A DNA stretch of 64,000 nt from JAFMIT01 sp049421205 (lineage in GTDB: Bacteria; Actinomycetota; Actinomycetes; S36-B12; UBA5976): assembly GCA_049421205.1 (NCBI GenBank), contig JBMSMQ010000002.1, positions 1-64,000 on the forward strand, written 5' to 3'. The stretch's first letter is position 1. Each line of letters begins with the position of its first letter. Below, in pieces: positions 26,011 to 34,585 of this stretch. A program made the position numbers and the translations under genes. Under the pieces are notes generated by a model. It was not told the origin of the DNA and searched no databases. It saw only the letters and a list, made by a program, of their open reading frames with translations.

Positions 26011-26664
26011 CTAGCCTTGCTTTTGCCATCGCTTTCCAAGGAGAGTTTGTAAATCCTGACGAATCTCTTGCACAGTGTTGTCCTCCATCCAAAAAACCGG
26101 ACTTTTCTTATTGGGCAAAAATGCAAATAGTTGCAATCCGTGCCCAACTTCATAATTGAAGGTAGGAATGGGGTCTGGCAGGTCATCGACATGAACCCCG
26201 AGTGCAAGTCCTGCTTTCTGTGTGACATCAATACTCGCCCTAAGCCCGATAAACCGACTGTTATGCAAGTCTAAGTACGTTCTCAAGACTGCTGGTGTAT
26301 CTCGTGGTGGATCGGTTGTAATGAAGACGAAATTCACTCTCTCTTGTTGGGCTTGTGGTAGCCCCCGAATTGCTGCTGCAACATTCGCAGTTTGTGTATT
26401 GCAATATCCATCCGCACAATTGGTATAACCGAAAAATACAACGGTCACATCGGCAGGCATTTCGTCACTGGGCCAAGTTATGACGTTACCGTTTGTATCT
26501 TTGAACATTGCATTGGGAAGTACAAACGGTTCTTCTACAAATCTGCCTTTAAACAGTGTTTCATTTTCGGACAAGGTCACATCAATATTCGCAGGATGCG
26601 TGTGCTCACTACTGCAACTAGATATCAAAATGAGACAGGCAAAAAGATTCAGAATAAATTTCAT
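26011..26664 (-). CDS. SCO1/SenC-family lipoprotein with altered copper motif
   Basis: A 217-residue predicted lipoprotein: signal peptide with lipobox LILISSC (Cys at about residue 17). The thioredoxin-like body matches SCO1/SenC: VTVVFFGYTNC, FVFITTDPPRDTPAVLRTYL and the late histidine in YEVGHGLQLFAF. Family members deliver copper to cytochrome c oxidase, using CxxxC plus this His. Here the motif reads CADGYC, with four residues between the cysteines and without the usual prolines, so copper binding may be altered. It overlaps the trpA stop by 4 nt and precedes the DsbA-like gene. Confidence 0.85.
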   Translation of the reverse strand: MKFILNLFACLILISSCSSEHTHPANIDVTLSENETLFKGRFVEEPFVLPNAMFKDTNGNVITWPSDEMPADVTVVFFGYTNCADGYCNTQTANVAAAIRGLPQAQQERVNFVFITTDPPRDTPAVLRTYLDLHNSRFIGLRASIDVTQKAGLALGVHVDDLPDPIPTFNYEVGHGLQLFAFLPNKKSPVFWMEDNTVQEIRQDLQTLLGKRWQKQG

Positions 26665-27476
26665 TTGACGGTCGCAGCTCTCATCTGGCGTGCAAGTTCT
26701 CTCACCTGGATGACTGCTTCATCTACACTGCCGGCATTCAAAACAATCCGCACAAATGCACTGCCAACAATTACCCCATCCGCATACGATGCAACTTCTC
26801 GAACATTGTCGGCGGATGATATGCCTAAACCAAGAGCGATCGGCAAAGTAGTGAATTGGCGTGCTCGTTTCACAAGATTCTCTGCTTGATTTGATAATGC
26901 ACTTCGCTCACCTGTAACACCCATCAGTGATGCAGCGTAAATGAAACCTTTACTTGAGTCACTGACGAGTTTAATTCTTTCATCACTGGATGCTGGAGCT
27001 ATGAGAAAGATTCGATCTAGATTCTCAGCGCTGGTGACATCAATCCAAGTGTCCGCTTCATCGGGAGTTAGATCGGGCGTGATAGTTGCCGAACCGCCCG
27101 CATCCTTCAAGCTGGACACAAATTTTTCAATTCCTAGACGCTCAATGAGGTTCCAGTAGGACATGACGGCAACCTCAGCACCCATATCGACAACACTGGC
27201 AACCGCATTGAACACATCACTTGATGTTACGCCATTCTTCAGTGCAATATCAGTTGCTTTTTGAATAGTAGGACCATCCATGAGTGGATCACTGTATGGC
27301 CATCCAACTTCAAGAATCTCTACTCCACCATCAACCATGGCTTGCATAATTCGAATTGAATCCTCAACCGTTGGAAAACCTACTGGAAAATATCCAATAA
27401 ATGCCGCGCGATTTTCTTGCTTTGCCTGATCAAACACTGATTGCAAACTCATAGCTGGCCAGTCTTCGTGAACCAT
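26661..27476 (-). CDS. trpA: Tryptophan synthase alpha chain
   Basis: Cleaves indole-3-glycerol phosphate to indole, which is channelled to TrpB. The 271-residue barrel shows GYFPVGFPTVEDS, the catalytic Glu in GVEILEVGWPYSDPLMDGPTI, the catalytic Asp in ATITPDLTPDEA, and the phosphate-binding LGLGISSADNV. The open frame begins at 27476, overlapping trpB by 28 nt; an internal start at MSLQSVFDQA (ATG at 27452, residue 9) would overlap only 4 nt and is probably the true start. Confidence 0.95.
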   Translation of the reverse strand: MVHEDWPAMSLQSVFDQAKQENRAAFIGYFPVGFPTVEDSIRIMQAMVDGGVEILEVGWPYSDPLMDGPTIQKATDIALKNGVTSSDVFNAVASVVDMGAEVAVMSYWNLIERLGIEKFVSSLKDAGGSATITPDLTPDEADTWIDVTSAENLDRIFLIAPASSDERIKLVSDSSKGFIYAASLMGVTGERSALSNQAENLVKRARQFTTLPIALGLGISSADNVREVASYADGVIVGSAFVRIVLNAGSVDEAVIQVRELARQMRAATVK

Positions 27477-28666
27477 TCACGTGCAGTTTCAACATCTTTA
27501 TCACCGCGACCTGAGAGATTTAGCAAAATGCTGGCATTGCTTCCAAACTTTGCTTTGATAATAGGTGCAATCTTGATTGCTCCGGCTAAAGCATGGGCCG
27601 TCTCAATTGCGGGAATGATTCCTTCAGTTCTGGATAGCAATAGAAATGCATCCATTGCTTCTCGATCCGTGATTGGCTGATACCGAGTTCGTCCAAGTTC
27701 TTTGAGAAATGCATGTTCGGGCCCGACTCCTGGATAGTCCAATCCAGCGCTAATCGAATGACTTTCAATTGTCTGCCCTTCTTCATCTTGCATCAAGTAC
27801 GAACGAGACCCTTGGAAGACACCTGTTTGTCCAGCAGTAATGCAGGCCGCATGTCGACCTGTCTCGACTCCGTCGCCGCCTGCTTCAAATCCCCAAAGTT
27901 CCACTTCTTCATCATTGATGAATGGATGAAAAATGCCGATTGCATTACTTCCACCACCTACACAGGCGACAACTGCACTTGGTAAACCGTGAACTTGAAG
28001 CATCTGTTCTCGAGCCTCAATTCCAATAACCGAGTGGAAATCCCGAACCATCATTGGGAAAGGATGAGGTCCTGCAACCGTGCCGAGTAGATAATGAGTT
28101 GTGTCCACATTCGTGACCCAATCGCGCATTGCTTCATTCACAGCGTCTTTCAAAGTTTTTGATCCCGTGGTAACGGGTATAACTGTCGCTCCAAGCATCT
28201 GCATTCGACTCACATTTAATGCTTGCCGTTTTGTGTCCTCTTCACCCATATACACGATGCACTCAAGCCCCAAAAGCGCACAGGCAGTGGCGGAGGCAAC
28301 TCCGTGTTGGCCAGCTCCGGTTTCAGCGATTACTCGCGTTTTGCCCATTCGCTTTGTGAGCAGTGCCTGACCAAGCACATTGTTGATTTTGTGCGAGCCA
28401 GTATGGTTGAGATCTTCTCGTTTAAGAAAAACTTTCACATCCTGACAATGCTCTGAAAAGCGAGGTGCAAAAGTCAATGGCGAGGGACGTCCTGTGTACG
28501 TGGCATGAAGTTCGGCTAACTCAATCTGAAATGAGACATCATCTCGAGCCTTTAAATATTCTCTTTCCAATTGGTCAAGGGCGCTGATCAAAGCTTCTGG
28601 TACGAACCTGCCACCATATTGACCAAAATGACCTTTGGAATCTGGCGCGGAGTAGTTGAGTGTCAT
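27449..28666 (-). CDS. trpB: Tryptophan synthase beta chain
   Basis: PLP enzyme that condenses indole with serine. The 405-residue TrpB1-type protein shows KREDLNHTGSHKINN with the PLP lysine, GRFVPEALISALDQLE, AETGAGQHGVASATACALLG, and the phosphate-cup glycines CVGGGSNAIGIF. Length and motifs are normal. It precedes trpA by a short overlap and follows trpC by 23 bp, the actinobacterial order trpC-trpB-trpA-lgt. Confidence 0.97.
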   Translation of the reverse strand: MTLNYSAPDSKGHFGQYGGRFVPEALISALDQLEREYLKARDDVSFQIELAELHATYTGRPSPLTFAPRFSEHCQDVKVFLKREDLNHTGSHKINNVLGQALLTKRMGKTRVIAETGAGQHGVASATACALLGLECIVYMGEEDTKRQALNVSRMQMLGATVIPVTTGSKTLKDAVNEAMRDWVTNVDTTHYLLGTVAGPHPFPMMVRDFHSVIGIEAREQMLQVHGLPSAVVACVGGGSNAIGIFHPFINDEEVELWGFEAGGDGVETGRHAACITAGQTGVFQGSRSYLMQDEEGQTIESHSISAGLDYPGVGPEHAFLKELGRTRYQPITDREAMDAFLLLSRTEGIIPAIETAHALAGAIKIAPIIKAKFGSNASILLNLSGRGDKDVETAREWFTKTGQL

Positions 28667-28689
28667 AGCACTATTCTCTCAAAAAATCT

Positions 28690-29496
28690 TTAGTGGTGCT
28701 TGACAGATGGATGTGCTCCAGCAGTCACAAGTTCGTGCACGAGTTTCCCAGGATCATCGTTTGTGACAAGAGCTTCACCGACCAAGACCGCATCCGCTCC
28801 AGCTTGTGCATACATCCTCAAATCCTGGGCCGTCTTGATTCCGCTTTCTGCAATTTTGATAATAGAGGATGGAATTAAATCAGCAAGTTCAAGAAACTGA
28901 TGGTGATTCACCTCGAGCGTCTTCAGATTTCGGTTATTGACCCCAATTACGTTCGCACCCGCATCTATTGCTCGAGAAACTTCTTCTTTGTCATGAACTT
29001 CGACTATTGGAGTTAATCCAAGTGATAACGAACGATCTATGAGACATTCGAGTGCTTTTTGTTCAAGTGCTGCCACGATAAGAAGAACCAAATCTGCTCC
29101 GATAAGTCGGCTTTCAAACAACTGGTAGGAACTCACAATAAAGTCTTTTCGAAGTATCGGAGTTTCTACAGCGTTACGCACAGCAATAAGATCATCAATC
29201 GATCCACTAAAAAAGTGAGGTTCTGTCAGTATTGAAATCGCGTGTGCTCCCCCCTCTGCATACATCGCGGCAAGCAAATCAGGTGAAGTAATTGTGGCGA
29301 GATCTCCTTTACTCGGACTTCGTCGTTTTATCTCAGCAATTACGCATACATCTCTTCCTTTGAATACTGGAAGGATTTCTCTTGGGCTTGTGGTTCGCTC
29401 AACTTCTTTCTGCAACTGCTCAAGTGAACGAATGGCTTTTCGAACCTCAAGGTCTTCATGAACTTTGACTAATATGTCATCAAGCATGCTTGCCAT
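28690..29496 (-). CDS. trpC: Indole-3-glycerol-phosphate synthase
   Basis: Ring-closure step of tryptophan synthesis. The 268-residue monofunctional barrel (no fused TrpF) shows VCVIAEIKRRSPSKG with the catalytic lysine, ILTEPHFFSGSIDDL, PILRKDFIVSSYQ with the second catalytic lysine, GVNNRNLKT and IAESGI. It lies 23 bp downstream of the histidine kinase gene, so the two-component system and trpC-trpB-trpA may share a transcript. Confidence 0.96.
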   Translation of the reverse strand: MASMLDDILVKVHEDLEVRKAIRSLEQLQKEVERTTSPREILPVFKGRDVCVIAEIKRRSPSKGDLATITSPDLLAAMYAEGGAHAISILTEPHFFSGSIDDLIAVRNAVETPILRKDFIVSSYQLFESRLIGADLVLLIVAALEQKALECLIDRSLSLGLTPIVEVHDKEEVSRAIDAGANVIGVNNRNLKTLEVNHHQFLELADLIPSSIIKIAESGIKTAQDLRMYAQAGADAVLVGEALVTNDDPGKLVHELVTAGAHPSVKHH

Positions 29497-29519
29497 TCGC
29501 AGAGCCTAATTGCGTAGCG

Positions 29520-30935
29520 CTATACAAGGGAAACAGGTAGTCGAAGCACGAACTGTGCTCCTCCTAATGGAGAGTGACCCGCGCTGACGCTCCCGCCCAA
29601 GCGATGGATTAGCTTATACACCAGAGCGAGTCCAAGCCCTGTTCCCACTTGACGAATACCACGATAGCGCGAATGTAATGTTCCAGAACCAAACGCCACG
29701 CGAATGTCTTCATCATTAAGTCCAGGACCGCTATCGTCAATACGGATTTCGAGAACACCAGAAGCAATTTCTGTTACGAGTTGAATCGTTTCTCCTGATT
29801 CTGTAACTCTCAGTGCATTTTCAAGTAGGTTATCAATGCACTGTCTGAGTCGAATTGGGTCGGTATACAACTTACTATCAGTTAGGTTTTCAATATAAGA
29901 GAATCGAATATTCTCTCGTTGACAAAGAAGTGTCCATGCTTCGTTGACATCGACAAAAAATTCTTTCAGCGAAACTTTCGCAGGATATAATTGAAAATCC
30001 ACCGCATCGAGTCTGGAAATATCTAGCAGATCGGAGACTAATCGTTCTAGTCGGGCAGTTTCATTGATAACAAGAGTTCCTGTTTTCTCGATGTCTCCCG
30101 AGTCGATGAGGCCATCAGCCATTGCCTCTGCATAGCCTTTGATGGAGGTTAATGGAGTTCTCAACTCATGCGATACTGCCATAAAGAATTCGCGTTGCCG
30201 ATTTTCACTCGTTGCAAGATTTTGGGCGAGTAAATTCAGTGCTTCGGCAATATCGGCAACTTCAGCTGCCCCCTCGACTTCCACCCCAACGTTTCTCTCC
30301 CCATTTGCGAGCCGACGAGCGGCAAGAGACGCTAAGTAGAGAGGACGGGCCGTACGTCGTGCAACAAAATATGCAATGATCGCAGCCACGATAAGTCCCA
30401 AAACCAATGCGACCACCAAGCGAGTCATCAAAACGGCAGCAGGTGCATCAGCTGCATCATCTCTTAGGACTAGAACTATCCCTTGTCCGAGCCCGATAGG
30501 TCGCCCTTCAAGAAAGTATTTTCCATCTTGAGTTTCACGAGTATGACTGAAAGAGCCATTCTTTTCTATTGTGATGACATCTGCTTCGGTTAAAGGAGCA
30601 GGTACCGGACGTCCCGGAACAATGGGAATAACAACGACACCTTCAGCGAATTCGGGCCCTGGGCGACCTCTTACTGGCTCACCCGATAAATTGGCAATTA
30701 CTAATTCTTGGGCAAGATCCGCCTGTTTACTGAGCTCTTCTCTCACTTGATTCTCAGCAGCCGATTGGACAAGCGGGTATGAAATTAAACCACCGAAAAC
30801 CACCGCGATTGCCACAGACACTGCCGCAACAACCCAAATCCGATTCGCAAGCGATTGCCGGACAGAAAAATCATCTGAGATTCTGACTTCTTGCAATTCT
30901 GTGTGACGAATCTCGCCACCATCAGCACTCACCAT
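29520..30935 (-). CDS. Membrane sensor histidine kinase
   Basis: A 471-residue EnvZ/BaeS-type kinase. Two membrane segments (about 34-56 and 170-192) enclose an extracytoplasmic sensor of roughly 110 residues rich in proline. HAMP follows (about 192-245, starting RRTARPLYLASLAARRLANGE split here as RRTARP and LANGERNV). The HisKA helix has AVSHELRTPLTSIKGYAE with the phospho-acceptor His near 256. The ATPase domain has the N box NLLENALRV, DDSGPGLND and GTGLGLALVYKLI. The signal is unknown. It overlaps the response regulator gene by one base, forming a clear pair inside the trp gene neighbourhood. Confidence 0.93.
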   Translation of the reverse strand: MVSADGGEIRHTELQEVRISDDFSVRQSLANRIWVVAAVSVAIAVVFGGLISYPLVQSAAENQVREELSKQADLAQELVIANLSGEPVRGRPGPEFAEGVVVIPIVPGRPVPAPLTEADVITIEKNGSFSHTRETQDGKYFLEGRPIGLGQGIVLVLRDDAADAPAAVLMTRLVVALVLGLIVAAIIAYFVARRTARPLYLASLAARRLANGERNVGVEVEGAAEVADIAEALNLLAQNLATSENRQREFFMAVSHELRTPLTSIKGYAEAMADGLIDSGDIEKTGTLVINETARLERLVSDLLDISRLDAVDFQLYPAKVSLKEFFVDVNEAWTLLCQRENIRFSYIENLTDSKLYTDPIRLRQCIDNLLENALRVTESGETIQLVTEIASGVLEIRIDDSGPGLNDEDIRVAFGSGTLHSRYRGIRQVGTGLGLALVYKLIHRLGGSVSAGHSPLGGAQFVLRLPVSLV

Positions 30936-31627
30936 TATTGCTCTTTCAAATCAGCTGAATAGCCGACGCCTCTCACTGTTCTGATGAATGATTTTTCACC
31001 GAGCTTTGCTCGCACCTGTGCTATGTGGGTGTCAACTGTCCTATTTGAAGCGTAGGCGGCGTATCCCCAGACATCACTCAACAGTTGTTCCCTCGAGATC
31101 ACTCGACCTGACCGTGTCATGAGATAGGCCAAGAGATCAAATTCTGTTGCAGTGAATTCAACATCGTGACCATCCACACTTACCTTGCGCGTTGCTCTAT
31201 TGAGTAAAACGTTTCCAAGTTCAAGAACATCATCAGGTTCTGCACTCTTGTTGTGTCGACGAATAGCCGCTTTTACTCGTGCTACTAATTCACGAGGACT
31301 AAATGGTTTTGTAATGTAATCATCCGCACCTATTTCTAATCCTAAAACGCGGTCAACTTCATCATCTCTTGCAGTACACATCAACACTGGAGTCCAATTA
31401 CCTTCTTGCCGTAAATACTTTACAACTTCAATTCCATCGGGAGCAGGAATACCAACATCAAGCACTATGCAGGCGGGTTGTAACTCACGTGCAGCTTTGA
31501 TTGCGCCAACTCCATCGCTTTCAACATGAACACCAAAGCCTGCTTTTTGTAAATACATTCGCTGAATATCCGCAATTGCTCGTTCATCTTCAACGATGAG
31601 AATCAATCCGCTTATGTCTTCAGCCAT
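30935..31627 (-). CDS. OmpR-family response regulator
   Basis: A 230-residue regulator partnered with the kinase downstream. The receiver domain shows LIVEDERAI, the phospho-acceptor Asp near 57 in CIVLDVGIPAPDG (the usual MLPG turn is GIPA), and the conserved Lys near 107 in YITKPFSPREL. The C-terminal winged helix shows VEFTATEFDLLAYLM and the recognition/wing region TVDTHIAQVRAKLGE and IRTVRGVGY. ATG at 31627 follows directly on a 6-bp inverted repeat, which could be an operator or an RNA hairpin over the start. The target genes are not known. Confidence 0.94.
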   Translation of the reverse strand: MAEDISGLILIVEDERAIADIQRMYLQKAGFGVHVESDGVGAIKAARELQPACIVLDVGIPAPDGIEVVKYLRQEGNWTPVLMCTARDDEVDRVLGLEIGADDYITKPFSPRELVARVKAAIRRHNKSAEPDDVLELGNVLLNRATRKVSVDGHDVEFTATEFDLLAYLMTRSGRVISREQLLSDVWGYAAYASNRTVDTHIAQVRAKLGEKSFIRTVRGVGYSADLKEQ

Positions 31628-31628
31628 A

Positions 31629-31642
31629 GCCCAAGTTTGGGC
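31629..31642. promoter_or_regulatory. Palindrome at the response regulator start
   Basis: GCCCAA-GT-TTGGGC is a perfect 6-bp inverted repeat ending one base before the start codon region of the response regulator (ATG at 31627-31625). With such a short spacer it is better suited to binding a dimeric protein than to forming an RNA hairpin. No good Shine-Dalgarno is visible before this start. An autoregulatory operator is a guess. Confidence 0.35.
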
Positions 31643-31653
31643 GAAAACTTAGG

Positions 31654-31676
31654 AAAAAACCTAATTAAAAGGTTAA
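31654..31676 (-). terminator. Weak terminator-like hairpin after the HGxxPAAW gene
   Basis: On the minus strand AACCT and AGGTT flank a 7-nt AT-rich spacer and are followed by a T run (AGG then six Ts), directly after the stop of the HGxxPAAW-type gene. The stem is short (5 bp), so termination would be partial at best. It would separate trpE and the small membrane genes from the two-component system. Confidence 0.35.
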
Positions 31677-31889
31677 CTAAGCGTCAGGATTTGGGTACTG
31701 CCCAAGCCCAGCCATTTGCATTAATTTTCCAACGACTGCAGCACCAATAAGAAGGAGAAAACCCAGACCAACAATCCATAGGTTACCCAAGATGGTGCCG
31801 AAGCCTCCTACGATAAAGGCAAGGATTGAAATTACCACAGCTGTCCAAGCGGCTGGGGTATTCCCGTGATGTGAACGTTTGGAACTCAC
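31677..31889 (-). CDS. HGxxPAAW-type small membrane protein
   Basis: A 70-residue protein with the family signature HGNTPAAW at about residues 8-15, followed by two membrane segments (about 16-35 and 38-58) and a short polar tail. This small protein family is restricted mainly to Actinobacteria and typically lies between the trp-associated membrane protein gene and trpC, exactly as here except for the inserted two-component system. Function is unknown. It overlaps the upstream gene by 4 nt. Confidence 0.85.
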   Translation of the reverse strand: MSSKRSHHGNTPAAWTAVVISILAFIVGGFGTILGNLWIVGLGFLLLIGAAVVGKLMQMAGLGQYPNPDA

Positions 31890-32317
31890 TTTTCCTCCTT
31901 ACCAAACTCTAGCGTAGGGTCTTTTCCTTGATCGAGTAGAACCCACGGGCTCTCTTCGGATTTTGAATAACGTTGAACCTTCACCCATTGAACGTTCTTC
32001 AATCGGCTACGCAACCACAGCAATCCAGCCGAAAAGAGCACCACTCCAGATATGCTGAGAAATCGTGATGTGGCACCCACATCAAGCATGAGGATTTCAT
32101 ACACTCCCACACAAAGTGCAAGAGAAATGACACTTGCAGTGTAAAGTGCCAAAGCACGGGTAGAAATTACAAGTGTCAAAAGGCTAAGAAGTAACGTCAA
32201 AAGCGGTAGAAAACTCAGTACAGAAGTGTGCTCACTTATGGACACTTGAGTTTGTATGTATACGAAATAAACCCCAGAGAAGATTACCAAAAAAAGAACC
32301 GTGCGCACCCGAGACAT
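31886..32317 (-). CDS. Trp-operon-associated membrane protein
   Basis: A 143-residue protein with four predicted membrane segments (about 6-24, 36-52, 56-78 and 84-102) and a cytoplasmic C-terminal tail containing SPWVLLDQGKDPTLE. That tail matches the W..LD.G.DPT signature of the actinobacterial tryptophan-biosynthesis-associated membrane protein family (Rv1610-like). It lies one base after trpE and overlaps the next gene by 4 nt. The family has no proven function; its constant place suggests a link with tryptophan metabolism or transport. Confidence 0.85.
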   Translation of the reverse strand: MSRVRTVLFLVIFSGVYFVYIQTQVSISEHTSVLSFLPLLTLLLSLLTLVISTRALALYTASVISLALCVGVYEILMLDVGATSRFLSISGVVLFSAGLLWLRSRLKNVQWVKVQRYSKSEESPWVLLDQGKDPTLEFGKEEK

Positions 32318-32318
32318 C

Positions 32319-33860
32319 TCACTGGTCTTTCAATTGATTAGCGCTTTCAATCGCTCTCAAGACTGCGTTTGCCTTGTTAATGCATTCAAGATATTCGGAT
32401 TCTGGATCACTGTCGGCAACTATGCCCGCACCTGCTTGCACATAACATTGTGTACCTTGAATGAGTGCGGTGCGTATTGCGATTGCAAGATCCATATTGC
32501 CAGCGAAATCAAAATACCCAATGACGCCACCGTAGAGACCTCGTCGAGTTGGCTCGAGTTCTTCAATAATTTCCATAGCGCGTGGTTTAGGTGCGCCACT
32601 GAGAGTGCCTGCCGGAAAGGTTGCTCGCACCACATCAACCGCAGACATGCTCTCATCCAAATGTGCTCTTACCTTTGATACGAGATGCATGACATGTGAA
32701 TATCGCTCAATTGTCATGAACTGTGACACTTCAACTGTTCCTGGCGTTGCGATACGCCCTAAATCATTTCTTCCAAGGTCGACGAGCATCAAATGCTCCG
32801 ATCTTTCTTTTTCATCCTGCAACAGGTCTTGTTCGAGATTTTCATCCTCTGTACTGGTACCGCCGCGTTTTCGCGTCCCTGCAATTGGGTGCATCTCGAC
32901 CATCCCATTTTCCAATTTCACGAGTGCTTCAGGGCTTGAACCGACAATATCAAAGCAGCCCATTGAATCATTTCCTTCTTGGGAAAATCGTATGTAATAC
33001 ATATATGGACTTGGATTATGTGCCCGAAGCATTCGGTAGACATCAAATGAATGTGCAGATAAGTCAGCTTTGAATCTTTGTGAGATTACAATTTGAAAAG
33101 CATCTCCAGCTTTTATATATTCTTTACAACGGTTAACTTTTTCAAAGAAATGATCTTTCTGTACATTGGAATCAATGTTGAGATCTGAAATCGCCGGTAC
33201 TCCTACGACACCTAACGGTTTTGCATCTTGAAGAGCGCTCAGCATCGTTGCAATCCGCGAACACGCATCATCATAAGCCCATCGAAGCCGCGCCTCTGTC
33301 GCATCAAAATTTATCGCATTCGCGATAATCCAGAGTGTCCCCTCCCAATGGTCAATCACTGCCAAATCAGATGTCAGCAAAAATGCCATATCGGGAATAT
33401 CGAGTTCATCACTCTGAATATTTGGGATTTTTTCAAGCCAACGGACACTGTCATAACTCATCATGCCAACAAGTCCACCCGTAAACGGAGGCAATAGATC
33501 AGTGCGTTCAGTTTTTAATAATGAAAGCAATGCTTCAAGACTTTCGAAACCATTCGCACTTAGCTCAAGTCCAACTGGCATTTCGCCTTGAATGGTGGTC
33601 TTTGCATCCTTCACAAGTAATGTACTTTTTGAGTGCACACCAACAAAGGAATATCGAGACCATGTTTTTCCACCTTCGGCAGATTCAAGAAGAAATGTTC
33701 CCGGTCGTGCGCTTGTCAATGCTTCATATAACCCAATTGCAGTCCAGCCATCCGCCAAAACTTTTGCCACAACAGGTATGACGCGTTTCGTTTCAGCAAG
33801 AGTTTCAAAATCTGAGAATGTCGGATAGATCACTCCATCCGCCTGCTTCGAATACATCAC
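32319..33860 (-). CDS. trpE: Anthranilate synthase component I
   Basis: Converts chorismate to anthranilate using ammonia from TrpG. The 513-residue protein shows the feedback-inhibition motif FLLESAEGG near the N terminus and the chorismate-binding catalytic region: FDIVGSSPEALVKLENG, HPIAGTRKRGG, DLGRNDLGRIATPGTVEV and FPAGTLSGAPKPRAMEII. All key residues look intact, so tryptophan feedback control is expected. The glutaminase partner trpG and trpD are not in the window. It overlaps the HisA-like gene by 4 nt. Confidence 0.96.
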   Translation of the reverse strand: MMYSKQADGVIYPTFSDFETLAETKRVIPVVAKVLADGWTAIGLYEALTSARPGTFLLESAEGGKTWSRYSFVGVHSKSTLLVKDAKTTIQGEMPVGLELSANGFESLEALLSLLKTERTDLLPPFTGGLVGMMSYDSVRWLEKIPNIQSDELDIPDMAFLLTSDLAVIDHWEGTLWIIANAINFDATEARLRWAYDDACSRIATMLSALQDAKPLGVVGVPAISDLNIDSNVQKDHFFEKVNRCKEYIKAGDAFQIVISQRFKADLSAHSFDVYRMLRAHNPSPYMYYIRFSQEGNDSMGCFDIVGSSPEALVKLENGMVEMHPIAGTRKRGGTSTEDENLEQDLLQDEKERSEHLMLVDLGRNDLGRIATPGTVEVSQFMTIERYSHVMHLVSKVRAHLDESMSAVDVVRATFPAGTLSGAPKPRAMEIIEELEPTRRGLYGGVIGYFDFAGNMDLAIAIRTALIQGTQCYVQAGAGIVADSDPESEYLECINKANAVLRAIESANQLKDQ

Positions 33861-34585
33861 ACCCTGCCTAAGGCATCAAGTGCCTCTGATAAATGAAAAG
33901 CGTTTTGATGCAGCGCAGCACCAATGACCGCCCCCGAAATACCAAGATTTGCAAGGTTTACCACCTCGTCAATACTTGTAATTCCCCCTGAGGCAATGAT
34001 GGGCATTGGCGTTACATCGCGGTACCGTTTGTAAACATCAAGATTCACGCCCTGAAGCCTGCCATCTCTCTTTGATTCTGTCAGAATAATGCGAGGACAG
34101 CCATGTTCCGAAAGCCATCTGATCGCATCAAGTGCAGTTCCTAAATTTTGCCCAGTTGCACGGGAAACAACCGTATCTTCAACCAGATCGATGGCGAACG
34201 ATACTTCGGAGAAATTCTGAGACAATATCTCCGATAAGTCATCTTTGTTGCGCAAAAAATCCGGTGCAAGATTTATTCGGGTTGGATTGAATGAAAGTGC
34301 ATAATCAAATGTATCTTTATCTTTGATTCCACCAGAAAGTTGAACTTTGAGCGACGTTGATCTCATCACGTCTTCTAGCACGGATTGATTGCTGCCCTGC
34401 TGAAATGCGAAATCAAGATCGACAAGATGTAGCCATTGAATACCTGGTACTTCATAAGCGGTTAATGCTTCACGCCATGTTGTGAGTGAACTATTTGAAG
34501 TTCGGGCAAGTGCACCGTTCTTAATATCCAAGGCTGGATAAAGTAAGAACGAATCACTCGTCACTTTCACCCTGCTCTGATTCAT
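33857..34585 (-). CDS. Divergent HisA/PriA-type isomerase, possibly the TrpF function
   Basis: A beta/alpha-barrel of about 235-242 residues with the HisA frame: LLYPALDIKNG with the N-terminal catalytic Asp, WLHLVDLDFAF, LSGGI, a later Asp in SKRDGRLQG, and the second phosphate site IIASGGITS. In many Actinobacteria one protein, PriA, serves both histidine (HisA) and tryptophan (TrpF) synthesis. Here the usual VRLVQG loop is replaced by LARTSNSS and the ARGW loop by SRATGQN. With trpE 4 nt downstream and no his gene nearby, specialisation toward TrpF is plausible but unproven. The start may be GTG at 34570 or 34564 rather than ATG at 34585. Confidence 0.75.
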   Translation of the reverse strand: MNQSRVKVTSDSFLLYPALDIKNGALARTSNSSLTTWREALTAYEVPGIQWLHLVDLDFAFQQGSNQSVLEDVMRSTSLKVQLSGGIKDKDTFDYALSFNPTRINLAPDFLRNKDDLSEILSQNFSEVSFAIDLVEDTVVSRATGQNLGTALDAIRWLSEHGCPRIILTESKRDGRLQGVNLDVYKRYRDVTPMPIIASGGITSIDEVVNLANLGISGAVIGAALHQNAFHLSEALDALGRV

